A DNA stretch of 64,000 nt from Motilimonas cestriensis (GTDB lineage: Bacteria > Pseudomonadota > Gammaproteobacteria > Enterobacterales > CBDFNC01): contig NZ_JAIMJA010000018.1 in NCBI RefSeq assembly GCF_021295315.1, positions 22,948 to 86,947 of the forward strand, read 5' to 3'. Position numbers and translations under genes: made by a program. Under the pieces are notes generated by a model. The model searched no databases. It saw nothing but the letters and a program-made list of their open reading frames with translations, and was not told where the DNA came from. This document shows, in pieces, positions 56,691 through 64,000 of the stretch (position 1 is the stretch's first letter; each line of letters begins with the position of its first letter).

Positions 56691-57086
56691 CTAAGATGCA
56701 TGAGTAACTTTTCCCGATTTTATTTCAAACTCAGAATTTTCTTTACGAAAGCATTCACCTGAAAACTGTGAGAAATCTGTGTAACGTGATATTTCTTTGT
56801 AAGCAACGACGCTTGAGTCGCCGGTAAATACTGCTAGTGTAATACCGTCGTTGAGATTGATACGACTATTAGCTTCTAAGTCCCAGTCAAAGCCAAGAAC
56901 CTCTTTCGCCGTAGCATTAGTTGAATATGGGCCAAAAAAACAGACTTTGTCCCATTTGGCATTCACAGCTTGAATGAAATTAAAGCCGCCCGCGTCCCTA
57001 TCGATCTTTAGCATGTAGTCATAGCTATCGCTTTTACTACACGCGCCACAAGATATTAAAACAAGTATTGGAAGTATATTTCTCAT
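56691..57086 (-). CDS. Cassette gene: small lipoprotein, unknown
   Basis: 131 aa from the ATG at 57086 (MRNILPILVLISCGAC). Signal and lipobox LISC are clear. The mature domain is of mixed composition with Cys residues (VCFFGPYS, GECFRKE). No family recognised. An upstream in-frame start would extend it through attC 4, so the internal ATG is used. Confidence 0.6.
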   Translation of the reverse strand: MRNILPILVLISCGACSKSDSYDYMLKIDRDAGGFNFIQAVNAKWDKVCFFGPYSTNATAKEVLGFDWDLEANSRINLNDGITLAVFTGDSSVVAYKEISRYTDFSQFSGECFRKENSEFEIKSGKVTHAS

Positions 57087-57092
57087 TTCGTA

Positions 57093-57155
57093 TAACGCTT
57101 CAAGCTGGGGGGGGTGGGAGTGCAGCGAGTACAAGTCCCTAGACTTGACTTGTTA
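57093..57155 (-). repeat. attC site 4
   Basis: 63 bp from TAACGCTTCAAGC to GACTTGACTTGTTA. Self-complementary pieces TTCAAG / CTTGA and CTGGG / TCCCTAG suggest a hairpin. A G8 run lies in the middle. Confidence 0.6.
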
Positions 57156-57159
57156 GCAG

Positions 57160-57462
57160 CTATGTCCACAAGGCCCACCTTATTTTAATTAAACGGATTA
57201 GCATGTTATTTTCTAACTCAAAGCTATCCTCTTCAGATGTATCTGATTCGGTGTAGCTAATCCACCATTTATATAATTCGTCTATCTCAACTTTTGCTAG
57301 TCGATGCTTTTCATCTGCATTCCAATCCGTATTTCCAAGAGCCAAGTCTTCTTTCTCTACGAAGTCTTTTAGTAGCTGAAAACAGGCATGCAAAAGTATG
57401 GAATCTTTATCCCGCCAATCATCATTTAATGATTCAATTTTTAACAGATTACTTGGTTGCAT
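57160..57462 (-). CDS. Cassette gene, unknown, 100 aa
   Basis: Not recognised. An acidic, Trp-containing helical protein (NDDWRDKDSILLHACFQLLKDF, DELYKWWISYTESDT, IRLIKIRWALWT). No signal peptide. The ribosome-binding site is weak. It is flanked by attC 4 and by attC 5 with its MITE insertion. Confidence 0.55.
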   Translation of the reverse strand: MQPSNLLKIESLNDDWRDKDSILLHACFQLLKDFVEKEDLALGNTDWNADEKHRLAKVEIDELYKWWISYTESDTSEEDSFELENNMLIRLIKIRWALWT

Positions 57463-57485
57463 GATGGTAACTTCTGGCTGCTAAC

Positions 57486-57544
57486 GAGACTGTAGAATAA
57501 CTCCAACAGCCAAGTTTGACTAAAAAATAAAATCCTACAGCCTC
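57486..57544. mobile_element. MITE copy A (59 bp, internally deleted) in attC 5
   Basis: Starts GAGACTGTAGAATAACTCC and ends CCTACAGCCTC. It keeps both terminal repeats but only 20 bp between them. It is flanked by AAC on both sides (57483-57485, 57545-57547), a 3-bp duplication at the attC core. Confidence 0.75.
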
Positions 57545-57653
57545 AACGCCGTGGTCAGTGGGCCAGTGCAGTGGAGCATTTTTTATGGTAAAAAGATCGA
57601 AGCGATTCCATAAAAATGCGGAGCGTAACTGGCTCCACTGCACCACCTTGTTA
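57545..57653 (-). repeat. attC site 5
   Basis: AACGCCGTGG to CACCTTGTTA, about 109 bp, with long complementary arms (GTGCAGTGGAGC / GCTCCACTGCAC; CCATAAAAATGC / GCATTTTTTATGG). MITE A is inserted at its R' core. Confidence 0.7.
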
Positions 57654-58052
57654 GCTGCTTAACCCAGCAATTATCTTATTCACATTAGACTTCCACGCTG
57701 GGTAGTCATCTTCATTTTCTTGCCAAAGTTCATTTAGCTCAGATTTTTCAGATACAATAAGATTCATAGCTTCAAGGATTTGTGATTTGAAGCTATCAAT
57801 CAATGATTTTGGTTGCTTTGAAATCCACTCATCAAAACCTTCGACAGCATCTCCATACTTTGTTCCGTTTAGTATGGAATCTAATACGGCGCCTGAAACT
57901 AATACTTCATGGCATTCCTCGTATTCTAAATAGTCGCTATCTTTATGAGCGCAAGCGCCCTTAATGAGTGATTCCGCACTTCCTTCCATGGCCTCATCAA
58001 TCAAATCGCATGATGTATCATCGTCGAAAATGCCCATTCCCCATGCGCCCAT
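57651..58052 (-). CDS. Cassette gene: DUF4259 protein
   Basis: 133 aa. The start MGAWGMGIFDDDTSCDLID is the diagnostic DUF4259 opening; the rest is helical and acidic. Function is unknown, but this family is common in integron cassettes and defence-rich regions. AGGAGATAT precedes the ATG. Confidence 0.83.
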   Translation of the reverse strand: MGAWGMGIFDDDTSCDLIDEAMEGSAESLIKGACAHKDSDYLEYEECHEVLVSGAVLDSILNGTKYGDAVEGFDEWISKQPKSLIDSFKSQILEAMNLIVSEKSELNELWQENEDDYPAWKSNVNKIIAGLSS

Positions 58053-58083
58053 ATATATCTCCTAAGTTTAATGTGCAGCTAAC

Positions 58084-58230
58084 GAGACTGTAAAATAACT
58101 CCAACAGCCAGATTTGACTAAAAAACGGGGCCCTGCAATCAATCCTAAGCGCTTTTAAGACAATAGGTAATGCATTTGGAACCCATAAAACAGGCTATAT
58201 TTCTTAAAAAAAGAGAAATTCTACAGCCTC
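58084..58230. mobile_element. MITE copy B (147 bp)
   Basis: GAGACTGTAAAATAACTCC to AAATTCTACAGCCTC, full length as in copies C and D, with the shared inner AATCCTAAGCGCTTTTAAG. AAC flanks both ends, and the second AAC is immediately followed by the IS1182 remnant end. Confidence 0.78.
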
Positions 58231-58233
58231 AAC

Positions 58234-58910
58234 GAGCCTGTAGAATTACTCGTTTTAAGATATATTTTTATAATGCACCAAACCATAGCTGAGTTCTTGT
58301 TTTGACTCAATTGTTTAGTCTTTTTCTGCTGTGATGAAAATTATCAAGGTTTGGCGTTTTTATGGGAAGTTTCAGGCTGGTTTGGGGGGGATTTCAGGCA
58401 ATTGGGGGGTTGCCCTGCCTAATGCATCGTCTTTTGCAGCTTTTCAATATTATGAACAAGGCAATACAGCTGCCACTGGGCATTCACTTTGGCTTGTCCC
58501 CGTAGCGTCAACTTATTCATGCCTTTATTCACCGTTATATTGCCGAACACGGGCTCGATGCAGCCCAATCGTTTGCTATATTGCCTTCGCCCAATTGGGC
58601 TATCTATTTTAACTTTCATTTTATCGATATAGCTCAGCTGCTTGCGTGATTCATCATTTTTAAACTGAACTTGCCGCCCTGTTTTTATCGGGGGCTTTCG
58701 CATACATTGCGCTTGCAACGGGCATACTTTGCAATCTTTTAAGTAACCACAGAATTGCGTGTAGCGTTGATGATGGTTTTTCAAATTATCACTGCTGCAC
58801 CACATTTCATTGCCTGCTGAGCAGCGGCACGTTTGGGTTGTTTCATCATTTGGCTCTCTCAAAGAGCCATCAGCCAATAAAAGCTGATACATCTCTTTAA
58901 ACATGCCACG
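58234..58910 (-). mobile_element. IS1182-family remnant with MITE-like terminal repeat
   Basis: The left end reads GAGCCTGTAGAATTACTCG, matching the MITE end GAGACTGTAGAATAACTC. A transposase C-terminal region follows (58419-58904, minus). The right part is missing; the sequence runs into a group II intron fragment. Confidence 0.68.
58419..58904 (-). pseudogene. IS1182-family transposase, C-terminal third
   Basis: 161 codons of about 480. The DDE-region features are the zinc-like cysteine set CSAGNEMWC and CKVCPLQAQC, then the final RRQYSKRLGCIEPVFGNI with the catalytic Glu, ending in LYCLVHNIEKL. The N-terminal two thirds are gone, replaced by an intron fragment. It cannot be active. Confidence 0.78.
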
Positions 58911-59233
58911 GCTTAATAACTCCGCTGACTCGCCACAACCTCACTCATTACGGTTGCTTTGCTTGGACTTCAGTGGCACTTCCTTTATGAAAAGAGTAAA
59001 CCTCGTCAGTCAGACTGTACTTACCGGAGCGATCTCAGCACTTTAGGGCGGTCCGACGTTTCGGCACGCATCCCCTGTGGCCTACTTAATTCTCTGTGTA
59101 CGCTTCACCTATCTTGTTCGCTGAAAAAAAATCAGCTCCGCCATAGGCGCAACACTCGATACGGGCGGTGAGTTAAACCTTACCCGACAGGGACTTGCAC
59201 CCTGCAAGATGCATCAAGCTTCGCTTGACGCAC
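58911..59233 (-). mobile_element. Group II intron 5' fragment (domain I) abutting attC 6
   Basis: On the minus strand it opens GTGCGTCAAGC (GUGYG consensus), then TTGCAGGGTGCAAGTCCCTG and GTCGGACCGCCCTAAAGTGC, the usual look of a bacterial group II intron 5' region. Its first base directly follows the GGCGTTA of attC 6. The 3' part, with any maturase gene, is lost where the IS1182 remnant begins. Confidence 0.5.
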
Positions 59234-59258
59234 TAACGCCCATCACAGCGGCTGGTTA
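59234..59258 (-). repeat. attC-like site 6 (short)
   Basis: 25 bp, TAACGCCCATCACAGCGGCT then GGTTA. Both cores are present; the centre is much shortened. The intron fragment is joined flush at its R' side. Confidence 0.45.
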
Positions 59259-59263
59259 GAAGC

Positions 59264-59923
59264 TTAGCTGGCGATGTAGATGAATTGCTCATCACTTGAC
59301 CACCTAGCCTGTGCCTTTATTTTGTATAAATCAAATGCAGCCTGATATGGATCGGAATCGTACTCAGCTTCTACCATTGCCCAAGCTATCCAATGCGATA
59401 CTGTGTAATAGCAACCAGACAACTGATATAAAGGCTCACTTAAAAAGAAAAAAGCTTCGTAGCCTTCCTCGCCACAGTGTTTCTCAATGATCTCACACAG
59501 TTCATCATCTAAATGGACTGTGGGTGAATCGCTATTCTTAAGAATCTCATGTCTCTGTGATTCAGAGCCTCTGTAAACGGAGCGTTTCTTGGCAGTAGAC
59601 TTTTCTCCATTTAATTGGATAAGTTCCTCATCTCCAAAATCACGGAGTACGGCCTCGATATCTTCATTTAGCTGATCAAGTTTGCCTAAAAGCTTCTCAT
59701 CATCAATTTCTGTAGTTTGAGGATGAGTTTTCCTTACTTCGTTAACTCGTTTAAATAATCTATCGCCATTAGGGAATATTGAAAAACACTCTTGTAGCTT
59801 TTCATCACTAACATTCCATATGTCGAAATGAAGAGCATAATCTTCTCTGATATCAGGCATAGAATCAGTAGGCTCACCTAAAGCTTCTCTCCACTTCCTT
59901 TGCCATTCTTGTTTAATGCTCAT
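59264..59923 (-). CDS. Cassette gene, unknown, 219 aa
   Basis: Start at ATG 59923 (MSIKQEWQRKWREALG); a longer frame runs into the MITE. The protein is soluble, Lys/Glu-rich in the middle, with a C-terminal aromatic part (EGYEAFFFLSEPLYQLSGCYY, SHWIAWAMVEAEYDSDPYQA). No family recognised. Confidence 0.6.
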   Translation of the reverse strand: MSIKQEWQRKWREALGEPTDSMPDIREDYALHFDIWNVSDEKLQECFSIFPNGDRLFKRVNEVRKTHPQTTEIDDEKLLGKLDQLNEDIEAVLRDFGDEELIQLNGEKSTAKKRSVYRGSESQRHEILKNSDSPTVHLDDELCEIIEKHCGEEGYEAFFFLSEPLYQLSGCYYTVSHWIAWAMVEAEYDSDPYQAAFDLYKIKAQARWSSDEQFIYIAS

Positions 59924-59942
59924 ATCTATCCATGCTTCTAAC

Positions 59943-60088
59943 GAGACTGTAGAATAACTCCAACAGCCAGATTTGACTAAAAAACGGGGCCCAGCAATCA
60001 ATCCTAAACGCTTTTAAGACAATAGGTAATGCATTTGGAACCCATAAAACAGGCTATATTTCTTAAAAAAGAGAAATTCTACAGCCTC
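59943..60088. mobile_element. MITE copy C (146 bp) in attC 7
   Basis: GAGACTGTAGAATAACTCC to AATTCTACAGCCTC. AAC flanks on both sides (59940-59942 and 60089-60091). Nearly identical to copy D. Confidence 0.8.
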
Positions 60089-60203
60089 AACGCCAATTAA
60101 GGGGTGAGCAACGCTACCACCCAACCTAAAGCATTGTGCCATAACACTAAATTTGAAGTAGAAGCAAAAATGCCAAGCGTTGGGAATCCCTCTTAAATTG
60201 TTA
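60089..60203 (-). repeat. attC site 7
   Basis: AACGCCAATTAAGGGG to CTTAAATTGTTA, 115 bp, with arms AGGGGTGAGCAACGC / GCGTTGGGAATCCCT. The same arms occur in attC 9, so these two share a sequence type. MITE C is inserted at the R' core. Confidence 0.75.
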
Positions 60204-60533
60204 TGTGTAATTTCCCACAACATCTGATACTTCTACTGTCATTGCCAAAAAGTTGATACCAGGGTCCAACTCAAAGTTTTGAATTTCGATTTGAGCATGT
60301 GACCATTGACGACAACTTATGTCTACGATAGCTGTACCGCCTAAGTAACCTGTAAACCCTTCCTCTATGGTTAAATTAGACACTTTATTAAACTTAAATT
60401 TTCTAAAAGTACCAGCCCTGTCATGAACAACCATTTCAATTGAACTGGTCGAAGAATCCCAAGGGTCGATGTTGTATTTAAACTCAACCAAATCAGTATT
60501 TGCGAAATCTGCAAAAAGCACTTTTTCTGACAA
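60201..60533 (-). CDS. Cassette gene, unknown, 110 aa, TTG start
   Basis: Beta-rich soluble protein (SEKVLFADFANTDLV, GGTAIVDISCRQWSHAQIEI, INFLAMTVEV). No family recognised. The frame opens upstream inside MITE D, but AAGGAGGT lies 5 bp before the TTG at 60533, which sets the start there. The upstream ATG (60551) would overlap this ribosome-binding site. Confidence 0.6.
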   Translation of the reverse strand: MSEKVLFADFANTDLVEFKYNIDPWDSSTSSIEMVVHDRAGTFRKFKFNKVSNLTIEEGFTGYLGGTAIVDISCRQWSHAQIEIQNFELDPGINFLAMTVEVSDVVGNYT

Positions 60534-60554
60534 TTTGACCTCCTTACACATCAC

Positions 60555-60699
60555 GAGACTGTAGAATAACTCCAACAGCCAGATTTGACTAAAAAACGGG
60601 GCCCAGCAATCAATCCTAAGCGCTTTTAAGACAATAGGTAATGCATTTGAACCCATAAAACAGGCTATATTTCTTAAAAAAGAGAAATTCTACAGCCTC
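60555..60699. mobile_element. MITE copy D (145 bp) in attC 8
   Basis: GAGACTGTAGAATAACTCC to AATTCTACAGCCTC. Left flank CAC rather than AAC; right flank AAC. Otherwise the same insertion position as the other copies. Confidence 0.75.
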
Positions 60700-60764
60700 A
60701 ACGCCGTGCTCTGCGGAAATTTAGGAGAGCCAGCGAGTAATTTTTCCGTAGCAGCACCTTGTTA
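60700..60764 (-). repeat. attC site 8
   Basis: AACGCCGTGCTCTGCGGAAA to GCACCTTGTTA, 65 bp; arms GTGCTCTGCGGAAA / TTTCCGTAGCAGCAC. MITE D sits at its R' core. Confidence 0.7.
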
Positions 60765-61475
60765 CGTGTTGGTTGGTTCATTTTCCCAGCCTAGTGCGGG
60801 CCCTTTATGGATGCCACCTGTGACAAGTATAATTTCAATGTCTTCCTGTGATGGGAAATGATCAGCGTACTCAGGCCATTTCTCCATAACGTATTGTTCC
60901 CACCAAACCGTTGGATCAAGTTGATTGACCTTACCATCATGAACACCTTCGAATTTGTACCCATCAGACCTTAAGTCATTCACGGATTTATATAGTGCAG
61001 CCTCATAATCTTTGGCAGCAACAAAATAACTAAGAATCGCTCCACTCCATTCTTCGGGCATATCTTGACTGCTACCCCTTGATACAACCAATGGGCACTC
61101 AAACAATAAGTTTGAGTCGTTAAAGAGAGGTTCAGTGTTTGATATGATTTTTTCAAGTAAACTAGGAGAGCATGAGTCGGAAAACATTATATCCATTGGT
61201 ACAATACCTGCGCATTGATTCGCGACATCCGCGCCAATTACCTCTGACGGCTCAGACGACTCGATGACCAAGGAAATACGAGGCTTTTCCTCTCCTTTAT
61301 ATTTGAGCTTCGAGAAGTAGGCATTTCTAATATATGGGAAGGTCTTCAGAATTTTACCGACCTCAAACCTCAGAGCATTTACACCATTGCCATCGAGATC
61401 TCCTGCGAACTCCAATTCGGAAACTTTCGCTTCGAATTCCTTATGCTTTTTATTCCCAAATAACTTGCTCAGCAC
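60762..61475 (-). CDS. Cassette gene, unknown, 237 aa (SseB-like C-terminus possible)
   Basis: Start 61475 with AGGAG just upstream. A soluble protein whose first 110 residues (LFGNKKHKEFEAKVSELEFA, PRISLVIESSEPSEVIGADV) loosely resemble the C-terminal SseB-type domain. The rest (SYFVAAKDYEAALYKSVNDL and a Trp-rich PTVWWEQYVMEKWPEYADHF) is unassigned. Function is unknown. Confidence 0.55.
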   Translation of the reverse strand: MLSKLFGNKKHKEFEAKVSELEFAGDLDGNGVNALRFEVGKILKTFPYIRNAYFSKLKYKGEEKPRISLVIESSEPSEVIGADVANQCAGIVPMDIMFSDSCSPSLLEKIISNTEPLFNDSNLLFECPLVVSRGSSQDMPEEWSGAILSYFVAAKDYEAALYKSVNDLRSDGYKFEGVHDGKVNQLDPTVWWEQYVMEKWPEYADHFPSQEDIEIILVTGGIHKGPALGWENEPTNT

Positions 61476-61494
61476 ATAACTCTCCTAAGACACG

Positions 61495-61615
61495 TAACGC
61501 GCTGCCAAGGGGTGAGCAACGCAATACCGATGTTGCTGCAACCACCTTAATCACTAAATTCAACGCATAGTAAAAATGCCACGCGTTGCGAATCCCTCTT
61601 GAGCAGTTTGTTGAA
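61495..61615 (-). repeat. attC site 9
   Basis: TAACGCGCTGCC to GAGCAGTTTGTTGAA, about 120 bp. The arms CAAGGGGTGAGCAACGC / GCGTTGCGAATCCCTCTTG are clear. The end reads TTTGTTGAAC in place of TTTGTTA, suggesting that the IS91-type element joined at this core. Confidence 0.65.
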
Positions 61616-61700
61616 CGAAGCCGCTGCGCGGCAGAGTGTGGCGGATATTTCATACTCAAGTAACCCCTGTCACTTTGATCGGGCTTACTGGAGTAAACCC

Positions 61701-62588
61701 ATGAATACCACCGACCAACAACGCTTTGAATTTCTTTATCAACAACATCTTACCAACTTAACTTTGCAAGGAAAACGCCCGGCAACCATTGATGCGTATT
61801 CTCGTGCAGTGCGTCGCCTTTCTGCATTTTTTGACCGTGCGCCCGATGCCATGACCGCGGCGGATTTAAAGACTTACTTTGCCAGTCTGATTGCCACTCA
61901 TTCTTGGAGCACGGTGAAAATTGACCGTAATGGCTTGCAGTTTTTCTATCGCTACACCCTTGATAGGCAGTGGGAGTGGCTTAACATTGTCAAACCGCCG
62001 CAGGTGAAGCGCTTGCCTGATGTGTTGACCTCGGCGCAGGTCGGCTTGCTGATTTCCATGACGGTTAAGTGTCGTTATCAGGTGTTCTTTTTGGTGTTGT
62101 ACACCTTGGGGTTGCGCTTAAGCGAAGGGCTTAATTTGACCATATCGGATATCGACAGCGCATCAATGCAGGTGCATGTGCGTGACGGTAAAGGCGGTAA
62201 AGACCGGCTCGTGCCGCTGCCTGAACGCACCTTGGTGGCGCTGCGCGGTTACTGGGCTACTCATCGCCATCCTCGGTTGTTGTTTCCGAAAATGGGCCCC
62301 GACAGCGACAGCCCCATGGATAAAGGCAGCGTGCAAAAAGCCCTCAAGCGGGTGCTGGCTGATTGCGATATTCATCAACACATTAGCCCCCATTCGCTGC
62401 GCCATTGCTATGCCACGCATTTACTTGAGCAAGGCTTAGATTTGCGCTCGCTGCAAGCCTTACTCGGTCACGCCAGTCTCAATACCACCGCGCGTTACAC
62501 TCACCTGACACGCGTGAAACAAGCCGACAGTGTGTTAGCGGTGAACCATCTCGCTGATAAACTGGTGTTGATGTGGGCTCAGTCATGA
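61701..62588 (+). CDS. Tyrosine recombinase of the IS91-type element
   Basis: 295 aa from the ATG at 61701 (GGAG 7 bp upstream). A SAM-like N-terminal domain is followed by a catalytic domain with Arg in LGLRLSEGL, HSLRHCYATHLL and the final HASLNTTARYTHL (Tyr nucleophile). This recombinase type accompanies IS91-family transposases. It is not an integron integrase: the IntI-specific extra domain is not visible, and it is coupled to the IS91 transposase. Confidence 0.85.
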   Translation: MNTTDQQRFEFLYQQHLTNLTLQGKRPATIDAYSRAVRRLSAFFDRAPDAMTAADLKTYFASLIATHSWSTVKIDRNGLQFFYRYTLDRQWEWLNIVKPPQVKRLPDVLTSAQVGLLISMTVKCRYQVFFLVLYTLGLRLSEGLNLTISDIDSASMQVHVRDGKGGKDRLVPLPERTLVALRGYWATHRHPRLLFPKMGPDSDSPMDKGSVQKALKRVLADCDIHQHISPHSLRHCYATHLLEQGLDLRSLQALLGHASLNTTARYTHLTRVKQADSVLAVNHLADKLVLMWAQS

Positions 62589-63625
62589 GTGCCTTCATTG
62601 AACTGTTGCGAGCAAATCAGGATGCGCTGCGCCAGCAATACAACCTCAACAACGACATGCGCCGCGCCATTGCTGCCATGCTCCGCTGTCAAACCCAGCA
62701 ACAAGGCAGCTCAAAGTGGCAATGTCGTCACTGCCCGCATCAGGAAGTGACGCCGTTATCGTGTGGGCATCGGTTTTGTCCGCAGTGCCAACAGCGCACC
62801 GCGTCCAACTGGTTATGGCGACAACAAAGCAAGCTATTGCCCACCACGTACTTTATGGTGACCTTCACCTTGCCTTATGAACTGCGCCCCTTAGCCGCCT
62901 CACACCCGCGTCATCTGTATCCGCTGATGTTTAAAGTAAGCGCCCAAATCCTTAAAGACTTCGCCGCCAAACAAAACAAAGGCGAACTCGGCTTTACCTC
63001 GGTGCTACACACCCACAGCCGACAGCGCAATCTGCATCCGCACTTGCACATCTTAGTGGCCGGAGGGCGCTATGACGCCAGCAAAAAACAATGGTACAAA
63101 GGCAAAAAAGATTACTTGTTTAACGCCTTTGCACTAGCCAACGTGTGGCGAGCCAGAATGCTCGAGGCCATCAATCAACACCCAAGTTTAAGCCTGCCCA
63201 ATCATATTCCAGCGAAATGGATAGCGGATTGTCGCGCCGTGGGGGAAGGATTACCGACGCTGAAGTATCTATCGCGTTATTTATATCGCGGCGTGCTGCC
63301 CGATAAAGACATCATTAAGATCACCAAGGATAACGTCACCTTTCGCTATCGCGATGGGCAAACCAAACACTGGAAGCAGCGCACGCTGCCAACACTAAAG
63401 TTCTTGATGCTGATGTTGCAACACGTGCTGCCCAAGGGATTACAACGGGCGCGTGACTACGGTTTTTTACGCGGTAACGCCAAAGGATTACTGCACCAAA
63501 TTCAGTGCTTATTGCTGCCGTTATTGCAATTGCTACTGGGGATTGAGCCACCGAGTAAACCCGAGCGCACTTGCCCGTGTTGCCAGTACAGCATGCGCTG
63601 CATCGGTATCCTTCGACCGAGATAA
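62585..63625 (+). CDS. IS91-family transposase (HUH-type)
   Basis: 346 aa, ATGA overlap with the recombinase stop. Zinc-finger CRHCPHQEVTPLSCGHRFCPQC at the N-terminus. The HUH region is HPHLHILVAGG, and the nucleophile tyrosines are in LKYLSRYLYRG. It transposes by a rolling-circle-like route using the ori end at 63872. Length and motifs look intact. Confidence 0.88.
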   Translation: MSAFIELLRANQDALRQQYNLNNDMRRAIAAMLRCQTQQQGSSKWQCRHCPHQEVTPLSCGHRFCPQCQQRTASNWLWRQQSKLLPTTYFMVTFTLPYELRPLAASHPRHLYPLMFKVSAQILKDFAAKQNKGELGFTSVLHTHSRQRNLHPHLHILVAGGRYDASKKQWYKGKKDYLFNAFALANVWRARMLEAINQHPSLSLPNHIPAKWIADCRAVGEGLPTLKYLSRYLYRGVLPDKDIIKITKDNVTFRYRDGQTKHWKQRTLPTLKFLMLMLQHVLPKGLQRARDYGFLRGNAKGLLHQIQCLLLPLLQLLLGIEPPSKPERTCPCCQYSMRCIGILRPR

Positions 63626-63881
63626 TCAACCCCGCAAGGACGCAATAAGGATAATGGCATTCACCACGCCTAGCGCGTCAACAGGAGGAATACGAATAAA
63701 GAAACAACACACAGGCAAGCCATAACAAACTGATAAGGTAGGCGTTTACATCATGATCGCCCCTTGCATCTCTCCCGCTCGTCTTGAGAAAGGCACTCAG
63801 GCGAAGCGCGGTTAAAGCTCAATGCAGAAATTTACTTAATAAGGAAGGAATCGAGCTCATCGAGGCTCCGGGCTTGTCCAA

Positions 63882-63960
63882 TCGAGTAGGAGGAGACCTC
63901 ACGGCCTCCGTCCTCTCACACCACCGTACAAGCGTGGGTCGCATACGGCGGTTTCGAATA
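63882..63960 (-). mobile_element. Group II intron 3' end (domains V-VI)
   Basis: Minus strand: ACCGCCGTATGCGACCCACG, CTTGTACGGTGGTGTGAGAGG, then a stem GGAGGCCGTGAGGTCTCC and the 3' end CCTACTCGAT. It begins 9 bp beyond the IS91 right end. The intron body is beyond the window or lost. Confidence 0.55.
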
Positions 63961-64000
63961 TATTTTTAATGCTTCATACCCACCTAGCAGTGAGTATAAT

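Larger units (their letters stand above)
61613..63872 (+). mobile_element. IS91-family element with tyrosine recombinase
   Basis: Left end near GAACGAAGCCGCTGCGCGGC (a small hairpin). Right end is the ori-type end ATCGAGCTCATCGAGGCTCC then GGG, followed by CTTG, the complement of the IS91 target CAAG. It carries a tyrosine recombinase and an IS91 transposase, coupled by ATGA. The same right end occurs in the remnant at 55875-56107. Confidence 0.72.

Noticed and set aside
57486..60699. CRISPR array, suggested by four similar repeats
   Set aside because: Units are 59-147 bp with terminal inverted repeats, inserted in attC sites and separated by genes; no spacers or cas genes.
61701..62588. Integron integrase (IntI) candidate
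   Set aside because: It is a tyrosine recombinase but is translationally coupled to an IS91 transposase and lacks the IntI-specific insert; the integron's own integrase is not in the window.

Overview
The window reads as chromosome of a marine, heterotrophic gammaproteobacterium, most likely Alteromonadales. The support is the mix of genes: a multidomain chitinase with CBM5/12-type modules, TrxC, an LdtD-MepK peptidoglycan pair, AcnA, class II fumarase, a TauE-type exporter, a 4.5S-type SRP RNA and a cassette array of chromosomal-integron type. The genus cannot be fixed from sequence reading alone.

Layout. 1-7.4 kb: ybaK, a 279-bp MITE, then an operon of two ATP-grasp ligase-like genes and a large M14 carboxypeptidase, divergent from an M20 peptidase; together these look like an uncharacterised peptide-ligation and peptide-cleavage module. 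7.5-19.5 kb: ordinary chromosome (chitinase, trxC, isopropylmalate dehydrogenase-like gene, ldtD, mepK, TerB-like gene, a fructosamine-kinase-like gene lacking two key aspartates, an APC permease, a TauE exporter). 19.7-20.7 kb: the SRP RNA gene (ffs), followed at once by what looks like the right end of a Tn7-like transposon, a frameshifted and truncated tnsA, an IS66 tnpB remnant and a group II intron 3' end. This is a decayed Tn7-family insertion at ffs. 20.7-30.8 kb: accessory genes, including a three-gene MoxR-ATPase / VWA / 990-aa repeat-protein operon, a collapsed toxin-antitoxin locus, a P-loop ATPase and a frameshifted maltose acetyltransferase. 30.8-52.5 kb: mostly core genes (a DUF4129/MoxR/DUF58 membrane operon, a GDPD lipoprotein, an acetyltransferase, a K+ channel-like protein, photolyase with DUF2256, a chemoreceptor, acnA, fumC, a penicillin-acylase-type lipoprotein).

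53.3-61.6 kb is an integron cassette array. Small, mostly unknown minus-strand genes are each separated by attC-like sites, and no integron integrase is visible; cassette orientation puts intI beyond the right edge. The array is loaded with parasites: an intact IS3-family element (54337-55592, TSD GAG), an IS91 remnant, an IS1182 remnant, a group II intron 5' fragment and four copies of a 59-147 bp MITE. The MITEs and the IS1182 end share terminal repeats and sit at the same triplet (AAC, the complement of the attC GTT crossover core). An IS91-family element with its own tyrosine recombinase (61.6-63.9 kb) and a group II intron 3' end close the window.

The strongest candidates for undescribed biology are the MITE/IS1182 family that targets attC cores, the Tn7-like relic at ffs, the MoxR-VWA-990aa triad and the ATP-grasp/M14/M20 cluster.
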